A stretch of DNA of 64,000 bases from Dolomedes plantarius. Taxonomy: Eukaryota; Arthropoda; Arachnida; Araneae; Dolomedidae. The position numbers were made by a program, and so were the translations under genes. The notes under the pieces were generated by a model, which saw nothing but the letters and a program-made list of their open reading frames with translations, did no database searches and was not told the origin of the DNA. Location: NCBI GenBank assembly GCA_907164885.2, contig OU015490.1:94466372-94530371 (forward strand). The letters run 5' to 3'. Below are positions 9,837 to 21,084 of the stretch, in pieces (position 1 is the stretch's first letter; every line of letters begins with the position of its first letter).

Positions 9837-12080
9837 CAATGTTGAGAGTGCCGCTCGTAACTCTTTTTCGACTATTAACCTGGTTCGATATTTGGTTTTC
9901 ATTGCAGCGAGTGCCGAAAAGCCCGTTTCGCATAAATAAAAAGTTACAAACGGTAGACGGACTTGCGTTGCTTTGCAATACATAGATTCATACTCTCCAC
10001 TAAGATTCATCCAAAATTGAATTATGGTTTCATTTTGGAACTTTTGTTTCAGTGAGCTATCGCATGACAATTGTATCAATTTTTCTTTTTCGATTGTTGT
10101 GATCTCAAATTCGTTTTCTTGACTGCCGATAAATGAATTCTGTATCCGCAACACCTTTGAGAAATCAAAATTTTGAAATAATTTGAAAAATGCAGCACTA
10201 AACCATCCAAGTGTTCAGTAAAAAGATTTTTTCTTGCTTCAATATTGGCTGTGGTCCAAAAATCTTTTGAAAGTGAAAACACATCCAACTCATTCTTTTG
10301 TAATTTTGATTTCCATAACTTCAGCTTTTTAAAGAAAGCTTTTACTTTGTCTTTCTGAACAAGGAGATGCATTTGTAATCCCTGCATTAATTTATTTAAA
10401 CCGCTGAATTTTCCAAAAATTTCAACCAAATATGCAAGTTTAAGAATAAAATTATCGTTCGTCCACAAACGGGCCTCTTCATGGTTGTTTTCTTTGAGAG
10501 AGGTTGCTATTTCTTTTTTGAAATCAAACACCCTTTGAATCACTTTTACACGAGATAGCCAGTTAACTGCACAATAATACAGAAGGGAGGTATAATTAGC
10601 ATCCATACCAACACACAGGTTTGCAAACAGCCTGGGTATCAAAGGACTGTTCATAATGTAGTTTATAATTTTTATAACTTTCGTAAAAATGTTGTTCAGT
10701 TCTTCGCTCATATCTTTTTACACTAAAGCTGCTCTGTGAAGCATACAGTGCTTCCAGATAGCCCGTGGTGCTTTCTTTTTGACCAATGCTTGAACACCTG
10801 CTTTGTGTTCGGACATTGAGTGGGCTCCGATACACACTCCAATGCAATTATTCTACGTTATGTCGTTTTCTCTTTTTTTTAAAAAATACTATCTATTATA
10901 TTAAACATCTCAATGGATGGGGTTTTTCCAGGAACGGGTTTGGAAAATAATCTTCTAATGTATAACTTTCCGCAACATATCGAACGTATTCAATTAAATG
11001 GGCATCTTAGCTATTTAAGTTGCCTCATCTACTTGAATGGAGAATTTCGAAGTACGCAGCTGAGAAACTAATTGATCGCAAATATCGTCAGATATATCAT
11101 TGATTCTCCTTCCGACTGCATTTAACTTATGTTAACTACATGAGTGGTGTAGTTTTGCTCTAGGGAGCTTTTGTGAATAGTTAAAATATGTTTACTATGT
11201 AACTCTTGAGTTGTAATAAAATTGTCTCCTTGTTGGGGGATGAGGGGATGTATTTGGCAGTGTGGTGGTTGCCCTGCGTACGGCAGAAGCTTAGGGAAAG
11301 AAGTAATTTGAATTGGTTCCTGGATGGTCTGATTTGTTGTGCTGGAGTGAATGATGTTAAGTGGCATAACGACTATGACTTTGGAGGTAGTGAAGAGTCT
11401 CGTGATTGCGAGGCTGGGGAATGTACCGAGTGACCGGCCTCTGGAACTGGCATGTAGCGGGTTACCGTCGTAGCGACGGTTATGAGTAGCAGCAATTTGC
11501 TGTATACACGAAAGCGTGGGATGGTGTGATTCATGAATCCTTCCAACTGTATTATCAGCAAGCGGAATTTGTCGCAACTGTTTTGCATTTGACTCGCCGA
11601 ACATTATTCGAAGCATGTCGATAGCTGCTGGTAAAATTAGGGTTTCTCCTACTGTACAGTATGTGGTTTCTTACATTTTGCCATTCGGTAAGAGACATGG
11701 TGCGAAGTCAGTAATGCGTTTGGTGCAACTGAAAAAATATATATTTTTGATTTTGCTTCTGAATATTTATCTCGTCCAATTTTCTTTGAAAAAATTCTAT
11801 GGGATTTCCAAATATTCAGAATGTAGAATTTCATGGTGCCATTTTATTTTGATTGGCCTCATACTATCTCAAGCGAAAACTTTCGAACACAACAAACGCA
11901 TTGGTTTTTACAAGCCATCTATAATAACACTTGTGAATCCTAACAATAAATACGATGAACTGTATTGTCTTTTCTTGGGAGCTTTACCTCATTCTTTTTG
12001 CTTTTATTCCCACTTGTATCAGCATCAGTATCTTCATTATTGTCGACTTTTCTCTTGTAACCACTAAAAAATTTATCCAT
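9815..12080 (-). pseudogene. ZBED5-like hAT transposase, disabled
   Basis: A hAT-superfamily transposase runs on the minus strand from an ATG at 12080 (MDKFFSGYKRK start, typical of ZBED5-like proteins). Readable parts in order are: ALLTSHHVSYRMAKCKKPHT and MFGESNAKQLRQIPLADNTV (about 11590-11740); DISDDICDQLVSQL and an IQVDEAT motif (11030-11105); GAHSMSEHKAGVQAL near 10810; NWLSRVKVIQRVFDF and the alpha-helical region (10076-10711); and a C-terminal hAT dimerisation domain with YLCETGFSALAAMKTKYR (9801-10000). Frameshifts and stops lie near 12000, 11640, 11040, 10720 and 10100, and a 420-bp insertion splits it at 11119-11538. It cannot make an active protein. Confidence 0.85.
11119..11538. 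mobile_element. 420-bp insertion inside the hAT pseudogene
   Basis: The hAT coding sequence is interrupted here, and the flanks carry near-identical 11-mers, CCTTCCGACTG (11108-11118) and CCTTCCAACTG (11539-11549), which read as a target duplication. The inserted DNA has no clear inverted ends and no convincing coding frame. A 9-11 bp duplication would suit a Mutator-like element, but SINE-like or other origins are open. Confidence 0.5.
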
Positions 12081-12311
12081 TCGTCTAAAAAACATTTTTT
12101 TATATAATTTAAAATAATTTATAATTAAAAATAATTATAAAAATATACTAAAGATTATTTTTAGAAAAAAATCAAGATAAAAACCATATCACAGACCGCC
12201 AATACGCTTCAGTAGACACTTTTGCTACGAGTGACGTTTAAATTTGAGGTTATTATTTCATGAAACTAATGAACTGTTAGATAATGAAACTAACTTTCAT
12301 GAAACTGACGA

Positions 12312-13598
12312 GTGAAAAATAATAAATTAAATTTGTGTTCAAGTGCCAAAAGGAAAATTAAAATAAAGGAGGCTGGCATTGTTAAAGATCTCAAAGCGGA
12401 CAGATCACTATTTGATAGACTGATTGTTGTTAGCAGACCTCAACAGAACATAGATCTACTTGAAACGATAGGTGCATACGAATTTTCTGCTCTAGTATGA
12501 TCACGTTTTAATTATGACGGCACTATGGATCTATGTTCTCAAAAAAAGCAAACTGATAGATATTTTGAAGTCGATTTCATTCACACGAAAAAGCTCTACT
12601 CAAAACAACACCACTCTACAAAAAACTTTTATCAGTACCTCCGAAGAAAGACCATTTGCTGTGGCAGTTATTGATGGAATGGCAGAGCTCCAAGGTTTAG
12701 ACAAAAGTAAAGATATTACAACTTGCAAAGATTTAGTGGAAGCATTCAAAAAGAAAATTGAAATGAAGTACCGGGAATACAATGAAGTGCACTTTGTGTT
12801 CGATACATATAGAGATCAATTCATAAAGAATATGACAAGGCAAAACATAGTCCTAGGCATTGTGTCTACCCGATATAAAATCACGTATCGCACCAACATA
12901 GCCAACGTAACAATGCAAAAGCTACTTTCACATATATATACCAAGGATGAACTAACTGCATATCTGGATCAAAAGTCCTGTATCATGCACAATTAACGAA
13001 GGAAGACTTTGCTGTTGATTGGCGTTCCGATGTTGCTTCTTCACATTGTTGTTTAGACCATCTTCGGAGCACGCAAGAAGAGCCAGATACAAAAATAATT
13101 CTTCATGCCATTAATGCGGCAGGAAGAGGGGCAACAAAACTGTTCATATTCGCACAAGACACAGATGTTTTGATTCTTAGCATCAGATGATATCAGAAAC
13201 TCCCCACATATTATTTTGTTCCTAATCCGAAAGACGTTATATCGATTGAGGATTTATAAAATGCACTAGGCCCGTTGAAGGCATCAGCACTGCTAGCTTT
13301 TCATGCCTTGTCAGGATCTGATTGCACAAGCACTTTGTCTGGAAAAGGTAAACTTTTATACTGGAAAGCATTCGGGGCAGCGAAAGAAGACACCCTGTTA
13401 GCTCTTAGTTTATTGGTAACGCGAGACACCATTCCTGAGGAAGAATTGGAAACATTCATCTGCCAAGTTTACCAACCCAGAATATATACGTATAACCAAA
13501 CTTCAAGTTTTGCTTTGGTCTATGGTCCAAAAACCAAACTAGCTGGGAAAAGTTACCGACATAAAAAATGCTTTCATACCTGCAATGAAGAGGGTTAA
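12312..13598 (+). pseudogene. Broken protein of unknown multi-copy family with DTDVL motif
   Basis: Three plus-strand pieces read as one damaged protein: 12312-12500, 12514-12996, and 12987-13598, the last with an internal stop near 13187 and another near 13258. Notable strings are VIDGMAELQGLDKSKD, FVFDTYRDQF, a metal-site-like FAQDTDVLIL, and FHALSGSDCTSTLSGKGK near the C-terminal part. The DTDVL and SGSD pair recalls PIN/FEN-type nuclease folds, and I recall similar proteins as repetitive predicted proteins in invertebrate genomes, but I cannot name the family. It sits head-to-head with the hAT pseudogene (gap 230 bases). Whether it belongs to a transposon is not shown by the sequence. Confidence 0.5.
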
Positions 13599-13863
13599 TT
13601 ATCAACATCTACTATTTGGAAGTATGAGTGCAGTGATTGTACTCGTATAACCGGTGCAGAGCCTTTTCTAGATGATTTTTTGTTTACGTAACGTAACAAC
13701 TTTACTTTTTTACCCCGAAACACGGGAATTTCGATTAGGCTCGCGTGGTTTGTTTTGGGTACCTCATCTTCGCTTCTTTGAATATTTTTTTGTTGTGGTG
13801 TTCGATATTTTTGTATTAGAGTTATTTTAGTGAAATTTTTTGAGTAATATTTTTGTACAATTA

Positions 13864-14633
13864 TGAATCCTCCCGAAGAAGTAAAACCAGAGTTAGTCAG
13901 AAGAAGTAAAATCAGAGTTAGCAGGTGTAGCTATAAGGGTTTCGTCTTTTTGGGAACATGACGCCGATTTGTGGTTTATGCATTTGGAATCTCTATCTGA
14001 AATTTCTGGAATAACAGCCAGTATTGCCGCACTGGACACTAATGTTTTTGGCTATGTTCGTGAGTTAGTTACTAGTACGCCTGCTGCCGATGCTTATGTC
14101 GCGCTCAAAACTAAAATTTTAGGACCAGTTTTCTAAATCGGAAAGTATTCGTTTGAGGCAATTATTACTCGAGTTGCAGTTGGGCAATCTTCGACCATCG
14201 CAGATGTTGGCTAAGATGCGCAGGTTAGCTGCAGGTAAGAGTGATGACAGTTTACTTACATCCCTTTGGATGCAGATTTTGCCTGTTAACATGCAACAAA
14301 TACTTTCTCTGTAAAAAGAGGGTTTCAACAATTTAGCGACTGATGCTAATAAAATACATGAGGTATGAGGTCAAAATTCCGAACAAATAGTTGCAGTTTG
14401 TGCAATTAATGAAGAATTGTCGCTTAGATCTGATATCAAGGAGCTCACTAAGAAAATCGAGATACTTTCTACTGATTTTTATTCTCGTAGTCGTTCGCTT
14501 AGTAAAGGACGAACATCACAAGGAAAACGTTCGCAGTCTCACAATAATTTACGAACTAGTTAGTAACTTTTGTTGGTACCACAGTCGATTTCCACACAAT
14601 GCTACAAAATGTGTTCCCCCATGTAAATTCTAG
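13864..14633 (+). pseudogene. Ty3/gypsy Gag remnant
   Basis: The first ATG of the element is at 13864. The matrix/capsid-like section reads FWEHDADLWFMHLESLSEIS (about 13951-14010) and later LRQLLLELQLGNLRPSQML, the pattern of arthropod gypsy Gag proteins. It ends with CWYHSRFPHNATKCVPPCKF (14571-14630), the Cys/His string seen at the Gag-Pol junction of this group. There are frameshifts near 13930 and 14135 and a stop near 14314. The protein would have formed the particle shell; this copy is dead. Confidence 0.75.
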
Positions 14634-14656
14634 GGAAACGATGCAAGCCCCCCGTA

Positions 14657-15184
14657 GTGGCGGTAGCGGGATGCTGTAACATTTCAAGCCGTCTGTTTGT
14701 CATGGAGAAAAAGTCGGGTGCCCGATTTTTAGTTGACAGTGTCACTCCAATTAGTTGCCTGTCATTAAGATTGTATAGAGGGAGTGGAATTGCAAATTTT
14801 GCTTTTACGGCGGCGAATGGCTCGAAAATTCAGACTTTTGGTGTTAAGCAACTTGAGTTGGATTTAGGATTATACAGAAACTTTTCGTTCGCTTTTGTGA
14901 TTGCCAATGTTTCACACCCAATCCTCGGTGTTGATTTTTTAGAGAAGTTCAGTCTTATTTTGGATATGCGGTGCAGGAAACTGGTACATATTATAACATC
15001 ATTGAATTATAGTACTTATTCCGTATCTAGTCCGGATTTAGTGATCATTGCAGTGTGCACCAATTCGCCTTACATGCATTTACTTTTGAAATTTCCTGAA
15101 CTGTTTAGGTCTGAGCTTGTGGGATATCGAAAGCCACACGGTGTCGAGCACTGCATTGAAACTCTCAGACCTTCAGTTTACTAG
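14657..15184 (+). pseudogene. Ty3/gypsy aspartic protease, active site altered
   Basis: RLFVMEKKSGARFLVDSVTP marks the flap-to-active-site region of a retropepsin. The usual D-T/S-G triad appears as D-S-V, so the Gly is lost, and ILGVDFLEKFSL further on is the conserved ILG helix. The frame is open for 175 codons and passes into the protease-RT linker, ending in a stop at 15182 two codons before the RT segment. In an intact element it would cut the polyprotein. Confidence 0.75.
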
Positions 15185-15670
15185 CGGGCGCGTAGATTGG
15201 CTCCCGTCAAGCTTAAGGCTTTGTGCAAAGAATTCGATTTACTACTTAAGGCAGGGATAATTCTATCCTCCAGCAGCCAGAGGAGTAGCCCAGTACATCT
15301 TGTGTCTAAGAAAGATTGCTCCTGGCATGTGTACGGCAACTATAAGCGACTGACTGCAGTTACAATCCCAGACAGGTATCCAGTACCTCTTATTCATGAC
15401 ATTGTCCACATGCTTCAAGGTAAGTCAGCGTTTTCAAAAATCGATTTAGTTAAGGCCTTCCATCAAATCCCTGTTCGGCCTGAAGATATCCCCAAGACCA
15501 CTGTTATTACACCATTTGGACTTTTTGAGTACGTCTATATGTGTTTTGACTTGCGTAATGCTGCACAAACATTTCAGAGGCATATAAATAACATCATACG
15601 AGAGTTGGACTTTTGCTATGCCTATCTTGACGATGTTTTGGCGGCTTCACCTGATGAGCGAATTCATTAA
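15185..15670 (+). pseudogene. Ty3/gypsy reverse transcriptase core
   Basis: The segment carries the RT fingers and palm: LLKAGIILSSSSQRSSPVHL, then FSKIDLVKAFHQIPV (motif A Asp) and CYAYLDDVLAAS with the catalytic Y-L-D-D intact. The frame closes at 15668 and a frameshift carries RT thumb sequence into 15680-15850 (GFRISAAGIQPLPEKV can be followed). The core catalytic residues survive but the polyprotein cannot be completed. Confidence 0.85.
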
Positions 15671-15859
15671 GCAGACCTCACTCGGTTTTTTAACATATTG
15701 GCTGATGCCGGAGTCGGAGTTAACCCGAATACATGCGTTTTTGGTCAGGCACAACATGACTATCTGGGTTTTCGAATTTCTGCGGCTGGTATCCAGCCAC
15801 TCCCTGAAAAGGTTGAAGCACTTGTTTAATTTCCTTTACCCAACACTCTAGAGCAGTAG

Positions 15860-16990
15860 CAGAGATTTTTGGCCGAGGTCAATTTTTACCATAGGTTCAT
15901 TCGCAACGCCTCCATTGTTAAAGCACCTCTTTTTTAATTAATTCAGGGTACCAAAAAAAAAGGAATAAGTCGCAAGTTCAATGGACGAAAGCAACCAGAA
16001 CTGCGTTTGACTTATAGAAAAATTCAATTAAAGAGGCTACGCTCTTGGCGTTTTTTTTATCCTGAAGCAGCGATTTCATTGCATACAGATGCTTGAACAG
16101 TCGGAATCGGCTCTGTTTTACAACAGTTCATAGACGGAAAGTTTATGATGCCCCTTCGAATTTTTTTTCATGAAAATTAATTATTGCTGAGAGTCGGTAT
16201 AATACTTTCGACAGAGACTTACTCGTAATATATTCCGCCGTAAGCCACTTCAGACAAATGTTCGAAGGCTGGCATTTCATACTCTATACAGACCATAAGT
16301 CCTTAACTTTTTTCTTTTTTTAAGTCTGGTCACAGTCTTTCGCGACGTCAAGAGCGACAATTAGGGCCTGTTCACATAGGAGTCCGTTGCGTTGCGTTAA
16401 GGAAAAGATGACGTTGAGACGAAAATAAACCAATCATAGGCCTCCAAACGATTAGCAATGAAATTTTTAACGCCTATGATTGGTTTATTTTCGTCTCAAC
16501 GTCATCTTTTCCTTAACGCAACGCAACGGACTCCTATGTGAACAGGCCCTTAGAGTTTGTGAGCCAGTTCACAACAGAAATCGTTCACGTTAAAGGTAAC
16601 GAAAACGTTGTCGCAGATACCTTTTCGTGTCTTGAGGAAATACAGATCTTTAGTTACTTTGACCTTCCAGCTGCGCGAAAAAAAAGCGACGACGAGTTGG
16701 AATCTCTGTTGAAATCTAACACGAGATTAGACATCAAGTTGTTGCAATACGAACTTAAAAATTGACCTGTATTGTGAAGTTTCGGGTAAAACTGTTAGAC
16801 CCTACATCAAAGTGAATTTTCGAGGAGTTATTTTCAATATGATTCATACCTTAGTACAACCAGGTCAAAAATTGACACTGGATTTAATCAGAAAGAGATT
16901 TGTTTGGCCGAATATAGCTAAAGATATAAAACATTTTTGTAACGAATGTGTTCCATGTATCTACAGTTTTCCACTTCTCCCCATTAATGT
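15860..16990 (+). pseudogene. Ty3/gypsy RNase H and integrase N-part, split by a MITE
   Basis: Degenerate RNase H sequence runs through 16060-16350 (LHTDA, then a degenerate tether and YTDHKSLTF at about 16284-16312). The RQERQ end of RNase H is cut by the MITE at 16364-16549 and resumes as LEFVSQFTTEIVHVKGNENV and ADTFSCLEE. The integrase zinc-binding region follows at 16840-16960 (IRKRFVWPNIAKDIKHFCNE, CVPC). Coding is lost at about 16990. Stops and frameshifts occur throughout. Confidence 0.75.
16364..16549. mobile_element. 186-bp PIF/Harbinger-type MITE, perfect 78-bp arms
   Basis: Arms 16364-16441 and 16472-16549 are exact reverse complements over 78 bases, with a 30-base spacer. The ends begin GGGCCTGTTCACATAGGAG, like the G-rich termini of PIF/Harbinger (Tourist-like) MITEs, and the copy is flanked by TTA at 16361-16363 and 16550-16552, the 3-bp duplication of that superfamily. 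It lies inside the gypsy RNase H reading frame. The lack of any arm mismatch points to recent insertion or to repair between arms. Confidence 0.9.
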
Positions 16991-17039
16991 TTAGCCCCTC
17001 AATACTGGTCATTTTTATTATTTAAAATTTTACAGAACT

Positions 17040-18029
17040 AAATATAACATGGAAAGCCCACACCAAATCTCTTATTCTTGTTGAAGCATATCTTGTTGCA
17101 CCTGTGTATTTTTTATTACAATTGTCAGAGACTTTTCATCCTCGCTATTGTGGAGGATCCATTTTCCATTCAATTTGTCCATCCCTTGATAGAACTGATG
17201 TATTAGTATAAGGCTGCACTACTTCATATTCAACGTCAGAATTATCACTTCCACTTTCACCACTTGTAATGATTTTCAAATTTGGATACGACTTCTTCAG
17301 AATCAGAAGCCTTTATAACTTCTTGTAAATCACTTCTGAAATCTGTCATATTGATGATACTAACTGAACACTTGTGAAATTCGAACTGATTGCAAGTAGT
17401 ACAAAGCAAATCGTTTTATAGCTAATGGAACGAGCTAATGGGTATGGACTTGTAGCAACATATCGATACTTGCATATTACATTGTTATGAATGACTCACT
17501 GCTTGTTTCAACAATAAAACCAAATGAGATGGTTGAGACTTGCATATTTGGTATTACTAATCTGTTGATGTATATTTATGTTATTTTGAATGATTCCCTT
17601 TGTATCAACAAGCGATGATAAAATGTGCCAGTTGGATTTACATATTAGTTATTACTTACTCGTGTTGAAATGTGCAGCCTATTTCAAAGAAATTATATTG
17701 ATATTTGATATTTTTTATCAAATATTATAGGAAGATTACAACAAAAAAAATCAGAAAAAAATTAGGAAAAATTCCCATAAGGATGTAAGGGTGTAACGGA
17801 ATATCATTGCAGTTTTCCCTCGGGTCATATTGACCCGAACAGTGCACGAGTAACAAACTTTAAAATATTACTCAAAATATAAAAATAATGGGAAGGTATT
17901 TTATGGCAGTTAAATATTCTTATATAGAAACAAAGTCACAAGATCTAACACTGTTATCACTGCTGGTTCAGATTTTATAAGCTGATAAAATTTATTTCGG
18001 GTCAAATAGACCCGAGCAGAACAGCAGGG
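17040..18029 (-). mobile_element. piggyBac-like half-element
   Basis: Read on the minus strand the element begins CCCTGCTGTTCTGC at 18029, bordered by TTAA at 18030-18033. It has two hairpins of the CGGGTCAxxxTGACCCG type (17998-18014 and 17821-17837), as in the subterminal region of many piggyBac elements. The transposase N-terminus follows from an ATG at 17349. The 3' half and the other terminus are missing. Confidence 0.55.
17050..17349 (-). pseudogene. piggyBac-like transposase N-terminus
   Basis: The minus strand reads MTDFRSDLQEVIKASDSEE, an acidic N-terminus as in piggyBac transposases. After stops and a frameshift it continues with SRDGQIEWKMDPPQ-RG, resembling the DG-x-W-x-x-x-P-P entry into the DDE_Tnp_1_7 domain. 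Only about 100 codons are present and several are stops. The assignment rests on this motif, the acidic start and the TTAA/CCC terminus. Confidence 0.45.
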
Positions 18030-18227
18030 TTAAAAACAGAACCATATTATAACCCTAAGTGCAACTGTATGGTTGAGAGCTTAAAGCCGCTATTTTGGCA
18101 TATGATACCAAATCTTGGAATAAAGTATTGCGATTAATATTGCTTGGTATGAGTTCTAGCTTAAAAGTAGACCTGAACGTAATATCCTCAGAGTTAGTTT
18201 ACGGTAGTTACTTAAGGTTACCTGGCG

Positions 18228-18264
18228 AACCTTAAGGAAGTACCGTAGGCACTTCCTTAAGGTT
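18228..18264. repeat. Perfect 14-bp hairpin
   Basis: AACCTTAAGGAAGT (18228-18241) and its exact reverse complement (18251-18264) are separated by nine bases. Another CTTAAGGTTACC lies just upstream (18211). It sits between the piggyBac half-element and the gypsy integrase C-terminus, and its origin is unclear. Confidence 0.6.
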
Positions 18265-18379
18265 CTTTCACAAGTTTTCGGGGGGGTCATGTGGTCCAGT
18301 CCGACTTGTGGAAAATCTTAAGATCCAGATGTGAACTTTGAGACCTATTTCTGCGTCATCACACTCGACTCCTAAAGTG

Positions 18380-18669
18380 TTCCTCCACCTGGAGCTTTTT
18401 CGTGCATCCCACGTTTTTGTTCGAGTATACAATGTCCGTAAGCCTCTTCAACAACCCTACTATGGTACATTCAAGGTTTTGAAATGAGCAGATAAGTTCT
18501 TTACTGTGGAAATTAAGGGAAATAATGTTACTATTTTTATTGACAGACTTAAGCCGGAGTTCCTAGAGGCAGACGATGACAAACCAACCTCCACAGATAT
18601 CGGTGATTCTTCGAGTTCCAGAACTCAATACGGCCGTATCTCTCGCCCCGTAGTTCATTTCCAGTGTTA
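18380..18669 (+). pseudogene. Ty3/gypsy integrase C-terminus
   Basis: The plus strand encodes HVFVRVYNVRKPLQQPYYGT, then VTIFIDRLKPEFLEADDD and a polar tail with RTQYGRISRPVVHF. This is the chromodomain-free C-terminal section of gypsy integrase that precedes the polypurine tract. One stop interrupts it near 18485. It confirms that the DNA between about 16990 and 18180 is inserted or rearranged within the same retrotransposon. Confidence 0.7.
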
Positions 18670-18699
18670 ACGACTACGCGTCTCGGGGGGGGGGGGGTA

Positions 18700-19079
18700 T
18701 GTGGCGACCAGAGTCCGTCAGAGCTGCGTAGTCCCTCAGAGTTGCATCGGCCTTTCGAGACGTCTGCGTTGCGCGATTTGCGTTTGGCCTGCTTGCATTC
18801 CTTAGAGGAGTATTGCCGATGAAGTGAGGGGGCGGTATGCTAATGAGGCTGCTTACGCACTCAATCGGCTCCGATAAATCTTGCTGGCAGCCTCAGTAAT
18901 CAAGAACCCATTTCCGAGAAGAACTCTACAGTATTTTATTCTCTCTTCTACTGTCCTGCCCGATGCTGGATCGTTTACGTGATTCCAGCTGAAGGCATTG
19001 AACTCGAAGATCCTGAGCGCTCCAATCACTTTTCTTCTTTCTCTACTTTCTGTCCAATCATGGTTCCCCGCTGCTTACA
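18700..19079 (+). repeat. Probable gypsy 3' LTR
   Basis: The unit starts TGTGGCGACCAGAG directly after a G13 polypurine run and ends ...GCTGCTTACA at 19079, giving TG...CA borders and about 380 bases. No 5' partner remains for comparison, so the right border is a guess from the CA and from the usual LTR size of this group. Confidence 0.45.
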
Positions 19080-19451
19080 TTCTGAAAAACTAGTGGCCCA
19101 GGTAGTGCAGTTAGACCAAACTTTCTATGGTAGTAATCAAGCAGAGTAGCAGTAGCACCCGCGTCAGCATGATGTGGAAGACAGCTCTGGACAGAATTCG
19201 ATGACAATGATTTGCAGTCTACTAGGGGTTCTTGCAACTTCAAGTTTCAATTATATTTTCACCATATTTAATTTTTTATGTTTTTGGTTCATCTGTTAAA
19301 TTTATGACACAAATGTTGTCATGGAGGACTGTGATATTTTTTAGGGAACTCAACCCAATAAATAAGTTAGTAATTTTAAAATGTAGTGCGTGGTATATTC
19401 ACGCAACAACTAGTATTTACACACAAGTCGCTCTACTCAATCTACAACTTT

Positions 19452-21005
19452 ATGGAACTCCAGAGGCTTTACTTCAGTGGCAGAATTTTGAAAAAGCATT
19501 TTCTTCCAACTCCGTTCTGGGCAGTCTAACTTATGTAGGGTGATTAACTCGGGAGAGCCCAGGAATATTCTGCAATAACTTGTGCTAGGGGCATTAGGCT
19601 CTTTAGTAGATGGCACATCATATCACATGGTTCTCGGATGAGACGTAGGCCCATTTATAGGGTTATTTTAACTCACAAAACACCCATGTAGGGGCGCTAA
19701 TAATCCCATTTCCAATCACCAAACACGGCTACATGATCAAAACGTTGGTGTGTGGTGCGCGTGCTTTCAGTTGCGCATCATAGGACCCATTTTATTTGGC
19801 ACCACCGTAATCATCTATTTGTATCTGGACATTTTCGAACAGTTCATAAATCAACTGAATGATTGTGAGTTAACGGAATTTGACTTTCAGAAAGATGGAA
19901 CAACCTGTTCTTCTTCAGCAACAGGGTCCCTTCAAAGGGGCTTCAAGGGCCACCACGGACAGCGGATCTGACACCACCACACATCTTCCTTTCGGAAAAG
20001 TCTATCTGAATAAGCTTCGTGCTGTGGAAGAATTGAAGGAAATCATCCAACGTGAATTGGCTGCTATTCCACCGATATCCTTGTCAGTACGTTCAGGAAC
20101 ACGGAGCGCCGTCGAAATGTGTCTGGCAGAAAACAGAGATCGCTTGCAACATCGCATGTAATGCAATCGATTACACATTCGTCAAGGTTTGTAGCCTATT
20201 GTTTGGATTCAGATTGCTTCATCCTAACGAGAGTTATTGCAGAATATTCGGGGCCTCATTCGAATAAATGGGTAAATGAGAACATTCTGTCAAAATTTTA
20301 CTATCTATCAATGAAGTTTTGAAGTTTCTATTGTCCATTTTCCAAACAAAGTTACTTTTTTTTTCAAAAAATGTGTTCAACTTTGTCATTATTAGTATGT
20401 TTACTTCACAATTTCCCCCCAACTCTACTGTATAGAAGAAAGAGATAATTTAGAGCAGTGAGGACATTTCATAAACAACTGAGGTGTATTTCATATAAAT
20501 TATTTTGCGAAAAAAATTTTCTCAATGTGAGATTAATAATTAAGAATTTCGTTGAATTTCTCTTCTCTCTATAAGATCAGTTTTTTTGTTGCTGAGAAAT
20601 GTACGATCATGTATTCTGTGGTGTTTAGCGATCTGTAAAGCATATACATATGATATTAAGCATATCCGCAAGATTGCGGATGTGTGAAGTAATAGATTAT
20701 GGTGAAACTACGGGACAACATTACGACGTATCTTAAATTCATTAACCTATGACATACTACGCCACAAACTGCCTAAAAATTTGCCTACATTGTATTTTAA
20801 TAAGGCTCTGGGTTGATTCTTTTGAGTTAGCCTTTAACATTTACTTAACGCTGCATCTGAGAATGAGAATATTGTAAATATCCATAAAATATGAAACAGA
20901 GTCATCGTATTCTTGGATCGTAAAAATTTATTTTATTTCTTTAAGTATAATCAGGAGTATTTTTCTCCTCTATTTTGATAATATGGAACTAAGAACGTTG
21001 TCGTG
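19452..21005. repeat. Tandem duplication, copy A (P450 3' flank)
   Basis: Sequence from about 19452 to 21005 is repeated in the same orientation at 22281-26385 (copy B). The match covers the mariner relic, the stretch after it, and the last 550 bases (20454-21005), which correspond to the 3' UTR and downstream flank of the P450 (25853-26385). Homology stops within a few bases of the position of the P450 stop codon. Copy A lacks two insertions present in copy B. Confidence 0.85.
19537..20275 (+). pseudogene. Mariner-like transposase relic, 5' deleted
   Basis: Inverted ends share GAATATTCTGCAATAAC (left about 19563, right about 20242). Between them lies only the catalytic and C-terminal part of a mariner-like transposase: WFSDE-type first Asp near 19635, RIIGPILFGTTV, YLDIFEQFINQLND and FQKDGTTCSS for the second Asp, then KVYLNKLRAVEELKEIIQRE and a C-terminal LAENRDRLQHRM (end 20161). 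The N-terminal DNA-binding region is missing and there are several frame changes. The same deleted structure is present in copy B, so the deletion predates the duplication. Confidence 0.75.
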
Positions 21006-21084
21006 GATTACGACATATTATAAAAAAAAGGTGCATACAAATCAATTAAGGCGAGCAAACGGGAAGAAAAATGAAAGTGAAATG

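Larger units (their letters stand above)
13864..19079 (+). mobile_element. Ty3/gypsy LTR retrotransposon, decayed and invaded
   Basis: In order the plus strand carries a gag remnant, protease, reverse transcriptase, RNase H, integrase N-part, then foreign DNA (17040-18029), the integrase C-terminus, a G13 polypurine tract (18685-18697) and a probable 3' LTR. No 5' LTR is recognisable before 13864. Many stops and frameshifts show age. A PIF/Harbinger-type MITE at 16364-16549 splits the RNase H region and a piggyBac half-element lies between the two integrase parts. Confidence 0.8.

Noticed and set aside
19880..20161. Small independent protein-coding gene
   Set aside because: The peptide corresponds to the C-terminal part of a mariner-type transposase and lies between that element's inverted ends.
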